This document shows, one piece after another, positions 8,310-19,500 of a DNA stretch of 64,000 bases. Location: assembly GCF_000350225.1 (NCBI RefSeq), contig NW_005179222.1:352958-416957 (forward strand), in the 5' to 3' direction. The notes under the pieces were generated by a model, which was not told the origin of the DNA, made no database searches, and saw only the letters and a list, made by a program, of their open reading frames with translations. Position numbers and translations under genes: made by a program. The stretch comes from Chondrus crispus (lineage: Eukaryota; Rhodophyta; Florideophyceae; Gigartinales; Gigartinaceae). The first letter of the stretch is position 1, and the number at the start of each line of letters is the position of its first letter.

Positions 8310-11300
8310 ATGGATGACCAAAGCTCTGGATCGGTCAGAATCGAGAAGCTGACCGCATCTAACTTTTACATCTGGAAGCAGAAAATCCAGCTACTGCTTG
8401 CTCTCCGAGATGTCGATCAATACGTTTTTGATGATATCCTGGAGAATGTGACGTCAGATGACCGGAGAAAATGGATCTGTGGTGACGCAAAATCAAAGGC
8501 AGTCATCGGACTCACGCTTTCTGATGACTACTTGCAACATGTGCGAGGGTGTAGCAGTGCGAAAGAGACATGGGAAGCAATTCTGAATGTGTTTGAGCGT
8601 CATACTTTGCTCAACAAACTTGCCGCCCGTCGCGACTTTTACACTGTATCCATGCTCCCATCCGAGAAAGTGCTCGTGTTCATCAATCGTGTGAAGCAAC
8701 TTGCTGCCAGATTGCAGTCAATGAGTGTTGAGATTGACGATAAAGAAATTGCAATGGCTGTGTTGAATGGCTTGCCTCCACGATTCGATAACCTGATTGT
8801 TGCTCTTGACGCACTTGGCAATGAAGATAAAGTGTTTGGACTCGAGTTTGTGAAGAGTCGTCTGCTGCAAGAAGAGCAACGAGAAAGCATGAAGACCGCT
8901 TCTGCTTCATCACCACATGCACCTGCACTTGTCAATCGTATGCCTATTCGACGCGATATGAAATGTACGAATTGCAATAGACATGGGCATACTGCAGCGC
9001 GTTGCTGGGGCAAGGACGTGAATGGGCGCCGACCTGCGCCGCCAGATGGGTTTCGGTCACGCAACACTGGCTTAAAGCCAAGTGCATTCGTTTCTCGAGA
9101 TGACAATTCTACTGCTGCCTTTGCGGAGAGTGACTTTACTTGTTTGCTTTCGACTTCCACTCCAGAAAAGAGGGCTGCAAACGCAAGGTCATGGCTTGTC
9201 GATTCCGGTTGCAGCGCTCACATTACGTTTGATCGCGCTTTGTTCGTTACGTATGAACAGATGCAATCTGGATCAGTCGAGATGGGCACGAAGGCTAGAG
9301 CTAATGTCGCTGGTCGCGGCGAGGTAGAATTCATGTTGAACGTCAACGGTAGTCCCCATCCTTGCAAATTGTCAAACGTTTTGCATGTCCCTGATTTCGG
9401 ATATTCGCTACTGTCTGTTAGCCAAATGGTTTCGAAGGGTTTGCAAGTGTCATTTGAAAATGAAAAATGCCGCGTTACTGCAGGACCAACTGTAGTTGCC
9501 ACAGCCAGTCAAGTTGGGGATTTGTACATACTTGACGTCATGAATGAAACCTTTTCTGCTCACGTAGTTACCCTGCAGACGCTACATGAACGCATGGCCC
9601 ATGTTAATGTACAAGGAATCGCATCAATGATTCACAATAATGTGGTAAATGGCATCAACGTTCGTCAAAGCGATGTCATCAGTGCAATGAATCCGAAGTC
9701 TGACAATCACTCTCCCATTTGTCCTGCGTGTGTGTTTGGCAAAGCAACGCGATCAGTAATCCCGAAACAGCGATCATCGTCTCGAGCACAGAATTGTCTT
9801 GACTTGGTACATTCTGACGTTTGCGGTCCGCTCGAAGTACAGTCCATTGGTGGTTCCAGATACTTCATTACATTTGTAGATGATCACTCGAACTGGGTAG
9901 TTGTGTACACGATGAGAAATAAATCTGAGGCGTTTGCAAAATACAAGTTGTATGAAAAGTTGGCTCAAACCCACACTGGTCGCAAAGTAAAGGTGCTTCG
10001 CACTGATCGAGGGGGAGAGTACTTGTCGACGGAATTCAAGTCGCATTTAGATTTAAACGGTATGCAGCACCAACTCACAACGGCGTACACCCCTGAACAA
10101 AACGGTGTTGCTGAACGTTTAAATCGAACTTTGATTGATCTTGTCCGCTCAATGCTTTCTCATAAACAGGTCAGTAAGCGATTCTGGGCCGAGGCTCTTG
10201 CCACTTCGGTATATGTACGTAATCGAGTTACTTCACGCGCTTTGCCCGTTAATACAACTCCGCACCACATTTGGATGAATTCTACTCCAAATGTTGGCCA
10301 TTTGCGAGTATTTGGGTCAAAGTGTTGGTATACATTACCAAAATTAGAGCTCCGTAAGCTGGACTTGCGAGCGCGTGAAGCAATGTTTCTTGGGTATTCG
10401 CAATGCAGTAAGGCATACAAACTTTGGGACGGAGAGTTGAATAAAATTGTTGTGTCACGGGATGTCAAGTTTGATGAATCGACATGTGGTATGCATGACA
10501 TTCCTGCACACGAAGGTGATTCAATCAACTCTCATGTTGACGTTGTACTGCTCGATGGCGACAATGGGAATACAGCTGATACCCCAAATACGGATGAGGT
10601 CGTCGGTTCTGAAGAGGATGAAGTTTCGGAGGAGGTTCTTGAAAACGATGGTGCTCATTCTGTAAGTGAGAATGATGAAGATGAAGATGATGTGCCAACT
10701 GCCGTCGAAACTCCGAATGTCAATCCTCCAACTCCGACTCCAGCTGTGCGAAGATCGTCTCGAGTCAGCAGACCTCCCGGATCATGGTGGAGGAGCAACT
10801 TTGCAGCTGCTCTTCTTTCACATGCGCATGTCGCTATTGAAGGTCCCAAGACTTTCAACCAGGCAACCAACGGTCCTAGAGCTGCATTTTGGCAGACCGG
10901 CATTGACAAAGAACTTGCCTCGCAGACAAAGAATCGGACTTGGAAACTTGTTCCTCGATCTGAGGCGTCAAACATCTTGACATCCCGATGGGTTTTCAAT
11001 GTCAAGCAACTGCCTGATGCAAATGGCAAAATAGTTAAAAGTGCAAAAGCCAGACTTGTTGCTCGTGGATTCCAGCAAGTGCAAGGTCTTGACTATACTG
11101 AGACATATGCCCCTGTCATAAAGTTTACCACTATTCGTCTACTTCTTGCCTTAGTTGCTCACTACGACCTCGAACTTCATCAGATGGATGTCGTGACTGC
11201 GTTTTTGAAGGGCGACTTGGATGAAGACATCTACATGGAGCAACCCGAAGGGTGCATTGACAAAAGCAAAAGTGACCACGTGTGCAAACTTTTGAAAGCA

Positions 11301-12422
11301 CTTTACGGTCTTAAACAAGCACATCGTCAATGGCATGCCAAAGTGGATGATTTCTTAATTGGTGAATTGGGATTCGAGACTTCGCGTAGTGATCCTTGTC
11401 TCTACATTAAACGCATCGGTAACACTATCATGCTGATTGCACTTTATGTCGATGACTTGTTACGCGCCGGTAGTGATATCGATGCCATCAAATGGATGAA
11501 GGGGGAGCTTAATAAACGGTTTGAGATGAAAGACCTTGGTGAAGCAAAAGTCTGCATTGGTCTTGAAATTCAAAGGGATCGCACGGCCAAGACTTTGAGT
11601 CTCACTCAAACTAAGTATGCATCAAAAGTGCTTGAGCGTTTTCGAATGTCAACGTGTAACCCCTCTCTGACTCCAATGGAACAAGGTCACACAACCACGA
11701 TTTCAACCGAAAACGACTCCGAAACAAACGCACCGTATCGTGAGGCAGTGGGATCCCTGATGTACTTGATGGTTGGCACTCGTCCAGACTTGGCATATGC
11801 GATTGGAAAGCTTTCTCAACATTCTGCCAACCCATGTGAGTCACACTGGGCAGGTGTGAAACGGGTAATGCGATACGTGCAAGGGACTCGAAACTTAGGA
11901 ATCGTGTTTGACAATAAATCGAAATCGCCGGAGTTGTTCGGCTTCAGTGATGCTGACTGGGCCGGTTGTTCAGACTCTCGCAAGTCGACCAGCGGATATG
12001 TTTTCAAGTTCTGCGGTGGAGCGATCAGTTGGAGTTCCCGGAAACAGACTGTGGTTGCAACTTCGACGTGTGAAGCTGAGTACATTGCACTATGTGAAGC
12101 GTGTAAGGAGGCGACTTGGTTGCGTCAAGTGGTTGCTGATGTTCTTGGACTTGATTCTGATCCCATGATTGTGATGGGGTGTGACAATGCAGGGACTATT
12201 TCGTATGCACAGAATGAATCGGTCAACCGTCGTAACAAACATGTTGATGTGAAATACCACTATGTACGAGATGCAATTAAGAGAAACGTCATTTCTTTGT
12301 CACATTGCCCGACCACTTCCATGCCTGCAGATATCCTGACGAAAGCACTTGGGCGAGTTCTGTTCCAGAAGTTTGTAGAACTTCTAGGGCTTGCAGTAGC
12401 TACTTCTGGTAAAAGCATGTGA
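8310..12422 (+). CDS. Ty1/copia Gag-Pol polyprotein (copia-1a)
   Basis: An uninterrupted 1370-residue polyprotein carrying all functions needed for retrotransposition. Gag is about residues 1-210 (UBN2-type), followed by a CX2CX4HX4C knuckle at about 219-232. The protease has D-S-G at 298-300. An HHCC finger spans about 426-474. The integrase core has D503, D566 and E602, an exact DD35E spacing. RT starts near 890, with YVDD at about 1046-1049. RNase H lies near 1210-1290 (SDADWAGC, then TCEAEY). I start at ATG 8310; the frame is open 11 codons upstream but without an ATG. The domain order PR-IN-RT-RH defines copia. Just after YVDD it reads LLRAGSD where copy 1c has LLLAGSD. Activity is possible but not shown. 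Confidence 0.95.
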   Translation: MDDQSSGSVRIEKLTASNFYIWKQKIQLLLALRDVDQYVFDDILENVTSDDRRKWICGDAKSKAVIGLTLSDDYLQHVRGCSSAKETWEAILNVFERHTLLNKLAARRDFYTVSMLPSEKVLVFINRVKQLAARLQSMSVEIDDKEIAMAVLNGLPPRFDNLIVALDALGNEDKVFGLEFVKSRLLQEEQRESMKTASASSPHAPALVNRMPIRRDMKCTNCNRHGHTAARCWGKDVNGRRPAPPDGFRSRNTGLKPSAFVSRDDNSTAAFAESDFTCLLSTSTPEKRAANARSWLVDSGCSAHITFDRALFVTYEQMQSGSVEMGTKARANVAGRGEVEFMLNVNGSPHPCKLSNVLHVPDFGYSLLSVSQMVSKGLQVSFENEKCRVTAGPTVVATASQVGDLYILDVMNETFSAHVVTLQTLHERMAHVNVQGIASMIHNNVVNGINVRQSDVISAMNPKSDNHSPICPACVFGKATRSVIPKQRSSSRAQNCLDLVHSDVCGPLEVQSIGGSRYFITFVDDHSNWVVVYTMRNKSEAFAKYKLYEKLAQTHTGRKVKVLRTDRGGEYLSTEFKSHLDLNGMQHQLTTAYTPEQNGVAERLNRTLIDLVRSMLSHKQVSKRFWAEALATSVYVRNRVTSRALPVNTTPHHIWMNSTPNVGHLRVFGSKCWYTLPKLELRKLDLRAREAMFLGYSQCSKAYKLWDGELNKIVVSRDVKFDESTCGMHDIPAHEGDSINSHVDVVLLDGDNGNTADTPNTDEVVGSEEDEVSEEVLENDGAHSVSENDEDEDDVPTAVETPNVNPPTPTPAVRRSSRVSRPPGSWWRSNFAAALLSHAHVAIEGPKTFNQATNGPRAAFWQTGIDKELASQTKNRTWKLVPRSEASNILTSRWVFNVKQLPDANGKIVKSAKARLVARGFQQVQGLDYTETYAPVIKFTTIRLLLALVAHYDLELHQMDVVTAFLKGDLDEDIYMEQPEGCIDKSKSDHVCKLLKALYGLKQAHRQWHAKVDDFLIGELGFETSRSDPCLYIKRIGNTIMLIALYVDDLLRAGSDIDAIKWMKGELNKRFEMKDLGEAKVCIGLEIQRDRTAKTLSLTQTKYASKVLERFRMSTCNPSLTPMEQGHTTTISTENDSETNAPYREAVGSLMYLMVGTRPDLAYAIGKLSQHSANPCESHWAGVKRVMRYVQGTRNLGIVFDNKSKSPELFGFSDADWAGCSDSRKSTSGYVFKFCGGAISWSSRKQTVVATSTCEAEYIALCEACKEATWLRQVVADVLGLDSDPMIVMGCDNAGTISYAQNESVNRRNKHVDVKYHYVRDAIKRNVISLSHCPTTSMPADILTKALGRVLFQKFVELLGLAVATSGKSM

Positions 12423-12433
12423 TCGAGGGGGAG
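12421..12433 (+). other. Copia-1a polypurine tract
   Basis: GATCGAGGGGGAG overlaps the TGA stop and abuts the 3' LTR. It is the expected primer for plus-strand synthesis. The same tract precedes the 3' LTRs at 27301-27313, 15013-15025 (minus) and 61264-61276 (minus); copia-2b has GATCGAGGGGAGG. Confidence 0.88.
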
Positions 12434-13372
12434 TGTTGTAATTCTACGACCACATGCTGATATGCATGACACACGACGACAGTATGACACGTGTAAAAGC
12501 AAAAACACTCGGCGTGACGAGCTGAGCAAGTTTGATTTTCAACGTGTACACGTGTGTTTTCTGTACACGGTTGCACTCTACAGTACTTCAGGAGCACGTT
12601 TGGTTTTCAACGCGTACACGTGTGAAATATGTACACGGTTGCGGTGTACAGTACAATCTGAGCATGTTTCATTTTTCTTCGCCCGACACGTGTATGACCT
12701 GGACACATGTCCTCATTACACTGTCGGACGTGTACAGCACGCCTGCAGTCTTACAGACAAAGTGTAGAACCTTGGTGGCGGGTGCCTGGCACGTGCCAAA
12801 GGTTTACAGCGTCCATGGAGTGCAGCACGGGTACAGCAGGACAAAAAGATACCGTTGCGCGAGTTTTGAATTCGTAAGGCAAAATGTGCACTGTTGTAAT
12901 TGACAATGGACAGGACCTCACGAGAGGTTCAGATTCATAAGGCAACGTGTGCGCTGTAAACAGTCCTTGCAGGATGGATTTGAATTCGTAAGGCAACGTG
13001 TGAGCTGTAAACGTGCCTTACGAATTTGTGCCACGCTGGATTTGGAATAGTAAGGGAATTTGTGCTTTGCTGTGCTTTGTTGTACTGCCTTACTAATTTC
13101 TCCGTCATGACAGTGCTAATTCGTAAGGCGGTTTTCTGTTCTGTTTGTTGGGCCATCGCCAGTTTGGCTGAGTAGCAAGACGGGCACATGTGTTAGAGCC
13201 AATACATTTGTAGTATGTGTGTCGTAGTGTTTGGTAGTAGAGTTCTAGAAGATTGCAGAAGTGTATAAGTAGTGCCAGAAGTTGGCGACTCAAAGTAAAT
13301 CGGTACCCAATCCTTCAACTTCACCTCATCAACCGTCCTTCGATTTCCCTTTGCCCCGCTGACCTTCCAGTA
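12434..13372 (+). repeat. Copia-1a 3' LTR (type A, 939 bp)
   Basis: Matches the 5' LTR from TGTTG to CAGTA and is followed by the target duplication TGCAC. It differs from the 5' LTR at scattered positions, for example CAGTATGACACG versus CAGGTATGACACG near the start. From about 12930 on it reads identical to the LTR at 27314-28252. Confidence 0.92.
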
Positions 13373-14317
13373 TGCACATGTGCATTCTCAAGGTATTGCT
13401 TCGATGATTCGTGAAAATGTGGTAAGTGGAGTCAAACTACTTGGTAATGAGGCTAACAAAATCAACAGTACTGACAATGATTGCATCTCTGAAAAATGTT
13501 CTGCGTGCGTCTACGGCAAAGCCACTCGATCTGTAATCCCAAAGGAGCAGTCCTCGAGGCGGGCATACTTCTGTCTAGACTTAGTTCACTCTGATGTTTG
13601 TGGCCCCTTAGAGGTGCAGTCCATTGGTGGTGCCAGGTACTTCATTACCTTCATAGATGATCACTCAAACTGGTCAGTAGTGTACCCTGTGCACCATAAA
13701 TCGGAAGCATTTGAACGATGCAAAATGTTTGCACAACTTGCTCAGACTCACACTGGTCGCAAGATCAAAGTGCTTCGCACCGATCGAGGTGGTGAGTATC
13801 TGTCCACGGAGTTTAAGTCTTTTCTGATTGCAAATGGTACTCAGCATCAAATGACGACCGCGTACACACCGGAGCAAAATGGCGTCGCCGAGCGACTGAA
13901 CAGAACTTTGGTAACTTGGTGCGCTCCATGCTAGCGCACAAGAAAGTGACAAAGGGGTTCTGGGCAGAAGCACTTGCCAATGCAGTGTACGTTCGAAATC
14001 GAGTCACGTCACGTGCCATTCCCCCCAAGATGACCCCATACCACTTATGGATGAAATGTGTGCCAAATGTTGGTCATTTTGCGTGTTTTCGGTTCAAAGT
14101 GTTGGTATACATTACCAAAACACAACATCCAGAAACTTGACGCCCGTGCAAAGGAGGCAATGTTTCTGGGGTATGCTGAAAATACGAAAGCTTACAAGTT
14201 GTGAGATGGTGATTTGCACAAAGTGATCGTATCCAGAGATGTTACTTTTCACGAGTCCACGGGAGGCAAATCTGGTGAACCGACGTATACAAACGAGGAG
14301 GCTTCAACTCATGATGA
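13373..14317 (+). pseudogene. Copia-2a integrase fragment, frameshifted
   Basis: Continues the copia-2 fragment of 5899-6245 after the copia-1a insertion. It encodes the integrase zinc-finger cysteines, HSDVCGPL, RTDRGGEYLSTEF and TPEQNGVAERLNR, so all three DD35E residues can be read. It is broken by a one-base loss near 13912 (GGTAACTTGG where copies 2b and 2c have GGTAAACTTGG), a one-base gain near 14079 (CATTTTGCG versus CATTTGCG) and a TGA near 14203 where copy 2b has TGG. It stops at the LTR C junction. It is identical, as far as I can read, to 28253-29197. Confidence 0.85.
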
Positions 14318-15012
14318 TATAGGAAGGTCAGCGGGGCAGAGGGAAGAAGGATGGTTGAAGGTTGGTGGTGGTTGATGGGAAAAGAAGTTGAGGCCATTTT
14401 ACTCTTGGTCGCCAACTATCGGCGCTACTTATAGTCTACGAAATACAGTAAGGGCCATTAGGACTGGTCATGTGGCTCTTCTTCGTGCACTCTCGGTTGT
14501 TGATAATGTTTGCACTCTCTGTCGCTGATAATCAAGTGACTCTCCTTCTTGCACTGTGGGTCGCTGATAATGTTTGCACTCTCTGTCAATGATAATTTGG
14601 GACCGTCTGAGAGTCAATAATATCTAAATGCACTTTGCTCTAGGGTAGAGACTTTAGTCTACGATTAATGCATTGCATGTTTTAGAGTAAAAACGCCGTG
14701 ACATATATTTCATAGGTGTCACAAACGTGTAAGACAAATGTCATACGTGTCATACACGTGTCAAATCTAGAATAATGAAACATGTTCAGAATGTACTGTA
14801 GAGTGCCACTGTGTACAGATATTACACTGTCAACACAAACATGAGGCATGCTCAGAATTGCGAGGAAAGTGCGACTGAACACATGAACGACACGTGTACA
14901 CGTTGAAAACCAAAGTTGTTCCGTTTGACGTGCTGAGTGTTTTCGCTTCTACACGTGTCATATCTGTCATTGTGTGCCATACGTGTCAGCATGTGGTCGT
15001 ACAATTACAACA
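14318..15012 (-). mobile_element. Copia LTR, type C (695 bp), 3' LTR of a minus-strand element
   Basis: On the minus strand it starts TGTTGTAATTGTACGACC at 15012, has TATAAGTA at 14433-14426 with a GCCG-ATAGT-TGGC dyad, and ends CCTATA at 14318. A polypurine tract at 15013-15025 and a copia C-terminus lie directly upstream, so this is a 3' LTR. It sits in copia-2 sequence at GATGATGA. It differs clearly from LTR A in U3 but is related in the R/U5 part. Confidence 0.82.
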
Positions 15013-15343
15013 CTCCCCCTCGATCACATGCTTTTTACCGGAAGTAGCTACTGCAAGCCCTAGAAGTTCTACGGACTTTTGGAATTAAATTCGCCCAAGT
15101 GCTTTCGTCCAGATATCTCCAGGCATGGAAGTGGTCGGACAATGCGACAAATACACAATGTTTCTCTTAATAGCATCTCGTACATTGTGGTATTTCACAT
15201 CGACATGTTTGTTACGACGGTTGATCGATTCATTCTTTGCAAACGAAATCGTCCCTGCATTGTCAATCCCCATCACAATCATGGGATCAGAATCAAGTCC
15301 AAGGACATCAGCAACCACTTGATGCAACCAAGTCGCCTCCTTA
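15013..15343 (-). pseudogene. Copia-1-like polyprotein C-terminus fragment
   Basis: The last 100 or so codons of a copia-1-type polyprotein: the end of RNase H and the tail (LGLDSDPMIVMG, RRNKHVDVKYH, CPTTSMP). Stops and losses near 15085 break the end. It belongs to the element whose 3' LTR is type C. At 15343/15344 it jumps into an LTR B. Its outer 35 bases overlap in sequence with the start of copia-1c at 16520 but differ in detail, so the two pieces come from different copies. Confidence 0.8.
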
Positions 15344-16519
15344 ATTTGCATTTGGCCCGAACCGTTATAGGGCTATGATGTTAAAATCGAGGTCTGAAAA
15401 ATTTGCCGCAAAAATTCGTTAACCACTAGGCCACAGGCGCTGGCTTCTTGGTGTCCCCTTGGGCGCGCTCACTACTTCAACAGGCTACACAGGCAATACT
15501 GCAAATCTATTGGGTGTCGGTTCGAATGCTGCAATTCTGTTGGTCTGTTATTGTCCACTTATATGTAGTCATGCTGGTGATATATCTTGAATGATCGGTA
15601 TACGTTTTAATTACATCATTTCGGGGGTTTCAAGTTGTTCACCATGGTTGTAATGGGTAATTACGGGTGGCCTTGGCGCTGGACACTTGTGTGCGGTGTA
15701 CACATGTACACGTCGCCAGGTTGCTGCGTGTACGTACACTTGTACACGTCGCCTGCATACGGTCCGGCGCGTGTCCGAGCACAGTACATGTGAATTAAAA
15801 GTACAACAAGTATTTCTCGCAAGAGACATGTACTTACGTGAGTACTCAGTGTACGCATCACGCTGTATGCGACCCTTGCATTTGCATGCGCCGTTGTACT
15901 ACACTCTCGTCAGCATGCGACGTTGTACTGTGCTCTCATTATGGTGCGCCGTTGGATGCAAGTTGATGACAGTACTGGTGTGATTCACATCGGATATCAC
16001 GTGAGATGTGTAGAAAGTCTGGATGCACATTGTTGCTACCCGTCATAGTTGTCTGGCAGTGTGTACCGAAATTAGTAAGGTACGAAACAAGGGCATGTAT
16101 GGGGACTGAGATATGACAGGACTTTGCGTTGTTGGAAATAGAGAGATGCCAAGTTGTTCATTATGCAAGAATATATTCTGTCATGTCTAGATGCATATTA
16201 GCAAGGTGTGAAACGATTGCATGAATAGGGCCATGGTTTACAGTCACTCGAAATGTGTAGAAACTGTTGTGCACTGATAGTCAATAGTCGATTCGTAAGG
16301 TGGAAATAGAACAGTGTGGACGGGCCAGAAGAGGACCGCGCTTGGTCGCGCATATGGTGAGTACGGTTTACCAGGTGCCAAAGTAATGGGATAGTTTAAC
16401 ACTCAAAGTGTATAAGTATCGCCGAAAGACGGCTCCAAGTAAACCTCGGTACCAACTCCTTCACTCACACACATCAACCTGCCCTCCTTCTTTCCCTTGC
16501 CCCTCCGAACCTACCATTA
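15344..16519 (+). mobile_element. Copia LTR, type B, 5'-truncated
   Basis: Matches the solo LTR B at 32372-33619 read in reverse, but lacks about the first 220 bases. It ends CCATTA at 16519 inside the copia-1c coding region. The TATA box is at 16411-16418, and the dyad GCCG-AAAGA-CGGC is at 16421-16433. A 107-bp insert at 15376-15482 is absent from the other two LTR B copies. Confidence 0.85.
15376..15482 (-). mobile_element. 107-bp insert with tRNA-like box A and 5-bp TSD
   Basis: Flanked by GGCTA (15371-15375 and 15483-15487). The two other LTR B copies have the empty site, so this is a real insertion. On the minus strand, TGGCCTAGTGG at 15433-15423 matches the tRNA box A consensus. About 37 bases further on, GACCTCGATTTT resembles a decayed box B. 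The ends are TG and CA, as in an LTR. It is either a short tRNA-derived SINE or a miniature LTR; there is no poly-A tail. Confidence 0.62.
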
Positions 16520-19500
16520 CAACCACTTGACGCAACCAAGTCGCCTCCTTACACGCTTCACATAGTGCAATGTACTCAGCCTCACACGAGGAAGTTGCAA
16601 CCACAGTCTGTTTCCGGGAACTCCAACTGATCGCTCCACCGCAGAACTTGAAAACATATCCGCTGGTTGACTTGCGAGAGTCTGAACAACCGGCCCAGTC
16701 AGCATCACTGAAGCCGAACAACGCTGGCGATTTGGATTTATTGTCAAATACGATTCCTAAGTTTCGAGTCCCTTGCACGTATCGCATTACTCGTTTTACA
16801 CTTGCCCAGTGTGACTCACATGGGTTGGCAGAATGCTGAGAAAGGTTGTTAATCGCATATGCCAAGTCTAGACGAGTGCCAACTATCAAGTACATAAGGC
16901 AGCCCACTGCCTCTCGATACGGTACATTTGTTTCGTAGTCTTCTTCGGTAGAGATCGTGGTTGTGTGACCTTGTTCCATTGGAGTCAGAGAAGGGTTACA
17001 CGTCGACATTTTAAAACGGTCAAGCACATTTGATGCATACTTAGTTTGAGTGAGACTCAATGTCTTGGCAGTGCGATACCTTTGAAGCTCAAGACCAATG
17101 CAGACACTCAATGTCTTGGCGGTGCGATACCTTTGAATCTCAAGACCAATGCAGACTTTTGCTTCTCCAAGGTCTTTCATCTCAAACCGTTTATTAAGCT
17201 CCCCCTTCATCCATTTGATGGCATCGATATCACTACCAGCGAGTAACAAGTCATCGACATAAAGTGCAATCAGCATGATAGTGTTACCGATGCGTTTAAT
17301 GTAGAGGCACGGATCACTACGTGAACTCTCGAAACCCAGTTCACAAAGTAAGAAATCATCCACTTTGGCATGCCATTGACGAGGTGCTTGTTTAAGACCG
17401 CAAAGTGCTTTCAAAAGTTTACACACGTGATCACTTTTGCCTTTGTCAATGCACCCTTCTGGTTGCTCCATGTAGATGTCTTCATCCAAGTCGCCGTTCA
17501 AAAACGCAGTCACGACATCCATCTGATGAAGTTCGAGGTCATAATGAGCAACTAAGGCAAGAAGTAGACGAATAGTGGTAAACTTTATGACAGGGGCATA
17601 TGTCTCAGTATAGTCAAGACCTTGCACTTGCTGGAATCCACGAGCAACAAGTCTGGCTTTTGCACTTTCAACTATATTGCCATTTGCATCAGGCAGTTGC
17701 TTGACATTGAAAACCCATCGAGATGTCAAGATGTTTGACGCCTCAGATCGAGGAACAAGTTTCCAAGTCCGATTCTTGGTCTGCGAGGCAAGTTCTTTGT
17801 CAATGCCTGTTTGCTAAAATGCAGCTCTAGGACCGTTGGTTGCCTGTTTGAAAGTGTTGGGACCTTCAATAGCGACATCCGCATGTGAAAGAAGAGCAGC
17901 TGCAAAGTTGCTCCTCCACCATGATCCGGGAGGTCTGCTGACTCGAGACGATCTTCGTACAGTTGAAGTGGGAATTTGAGGCGTGACATTCGGAGTTTCA
18001 ACGGGAGGTGATACATCATGTTCATCATTCTCACTTACAGAGTGAGTTTCGTCGTTTTCAAGAACCTCCTCTGGAACCTCATCCTCTTCAGACCCAACCC
18101 CGTCAGTATTTGGAGTATCGGCTTCATTCTCATTGTCGCCACCGAGCAATACAATTTCAACATCAGAGTTGATTGAATCACTTTCGTGTGCAGGAATGTC
18201 ATGCATCCCACATGTCGATTCATCAAACTTGACATCCCGTGACACTACAATTTTATTCAACTCTCCGTCCCAAAGTTTGTATGCTTTACTGCATTGCGAA
18301 TACCCAAGAAACATCGCTTCACGCGCTCACAAGTGCAGCTACGGAGCTCTAATTTTGGTAATGTATACCAGCACTTTGACCCAAATACTCGCAAATGGCC
18401 AACATTTGGAGTGGAATTCATCCAAATGTGATGGGGAGTGGTGTTATCTGGCAAAGCCCGTGAAGTAACTCGATTGCGAATATATACCGAAGTGGCAATA
18501 GCCTCGGCCCAGAATCGCTTACGGACCTGTTTATGAGAAAGCATAGAGCGGACAAGATCAATCAAAGTTCGATTTAAACGTTCAGCAACACCGTTTTGTT
18601 CAGGAGTGTACGCCGTTGCGAGTTGGTGCTGCGTACCGTTTAAATCTAAATACGACTTGAATTCCGTCGACAAGTACTCTCCCCCTCGATCAGTGCGAAG
18701 CACCTTTACTTTGCGACCAGTGTGGGTTTGAGCCAACTTTTCATACAACTTGTATTTTGCAAACGCCTCGGATTTATTTCTCATCGTATACACAACAACC
18801 CAGTTCGAGTGATCATCTACAAATGTAATGAAGTATCTCGAACCACCAATGGACTGTACTTCGAGCGGACCGCAAACGTCAGAATGTACCAAGTCAAGAC
18901 AATTCTGTGCTCGAGACGATGATCGCTGTTTTGGGATTACTGATCGCGTTGCTTTGACAAACACACACGCAGGACAAATGGAAGAGTGATTGTCAGACTT
19001 CGGATTCATTGCACTGATGACATCGCTTTGACGAACGTTGATGCCACTTACCACATTATTGTGAATCATTGATGCGATTCCTTGTACATTAAAATGGGCC
19101 ATGCGTTCATGTAGCGTCTGCAGGGTAGCTACGTGAGCAGAAAAGGTTTCATTCATGACGTCAAGTATGTACAAATCCCCAACTTGACTCGCTGTGGCAA
19201 CTACAGTTGGTCCTGCAGTAACGCGGCATTTCTCATTTTCAAATGACACTTGCAAACCCTTCGAAACCATTTGGCTAACAGACAGTAGCGAGTATCCGAA
19301 ATCAGGGACATGCAAAACGTTTGACAATTTGCAAGGATGTGGACTACCGTTGACGTTCAACATGAATTCTACCTCGCCGCCACCAGCGACATTAGCTCTA
19401 GCCTTCGTGCCCATCTCGACTGATCCAGATTGCATCTGTTCATACGTAACGAACAAAGAGCGATCAAATGTAATTTGAGCGCTGCAACCGGAATCGACAA

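Larger units (their letters stand above)
6246..13372 (+). mobile_element. Copia-1a, complete Ty1/copia element
   Basis: A 7127-bp element: 5' LTR 6246-7185, primer site 7186-7199, leader of about 1.1 kb, one polyprotein frame 8310-12422, polypurine tract 12421-12433 and 3' LTR 12434-13372. It is flanked by the 5-bp target duplication TGCAC (6241-6245 and 13373-13377). The target is a copia-2 fragment, whose uninterrupted sequence is seen near 31855. Reading the two LTRs side by side I see roughly a dozen or more substitutions over 940 bp, so the insertion is not brand new, yet the polyprotein is open. It is the only element here that is complete and open. Confidence 0.95.
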
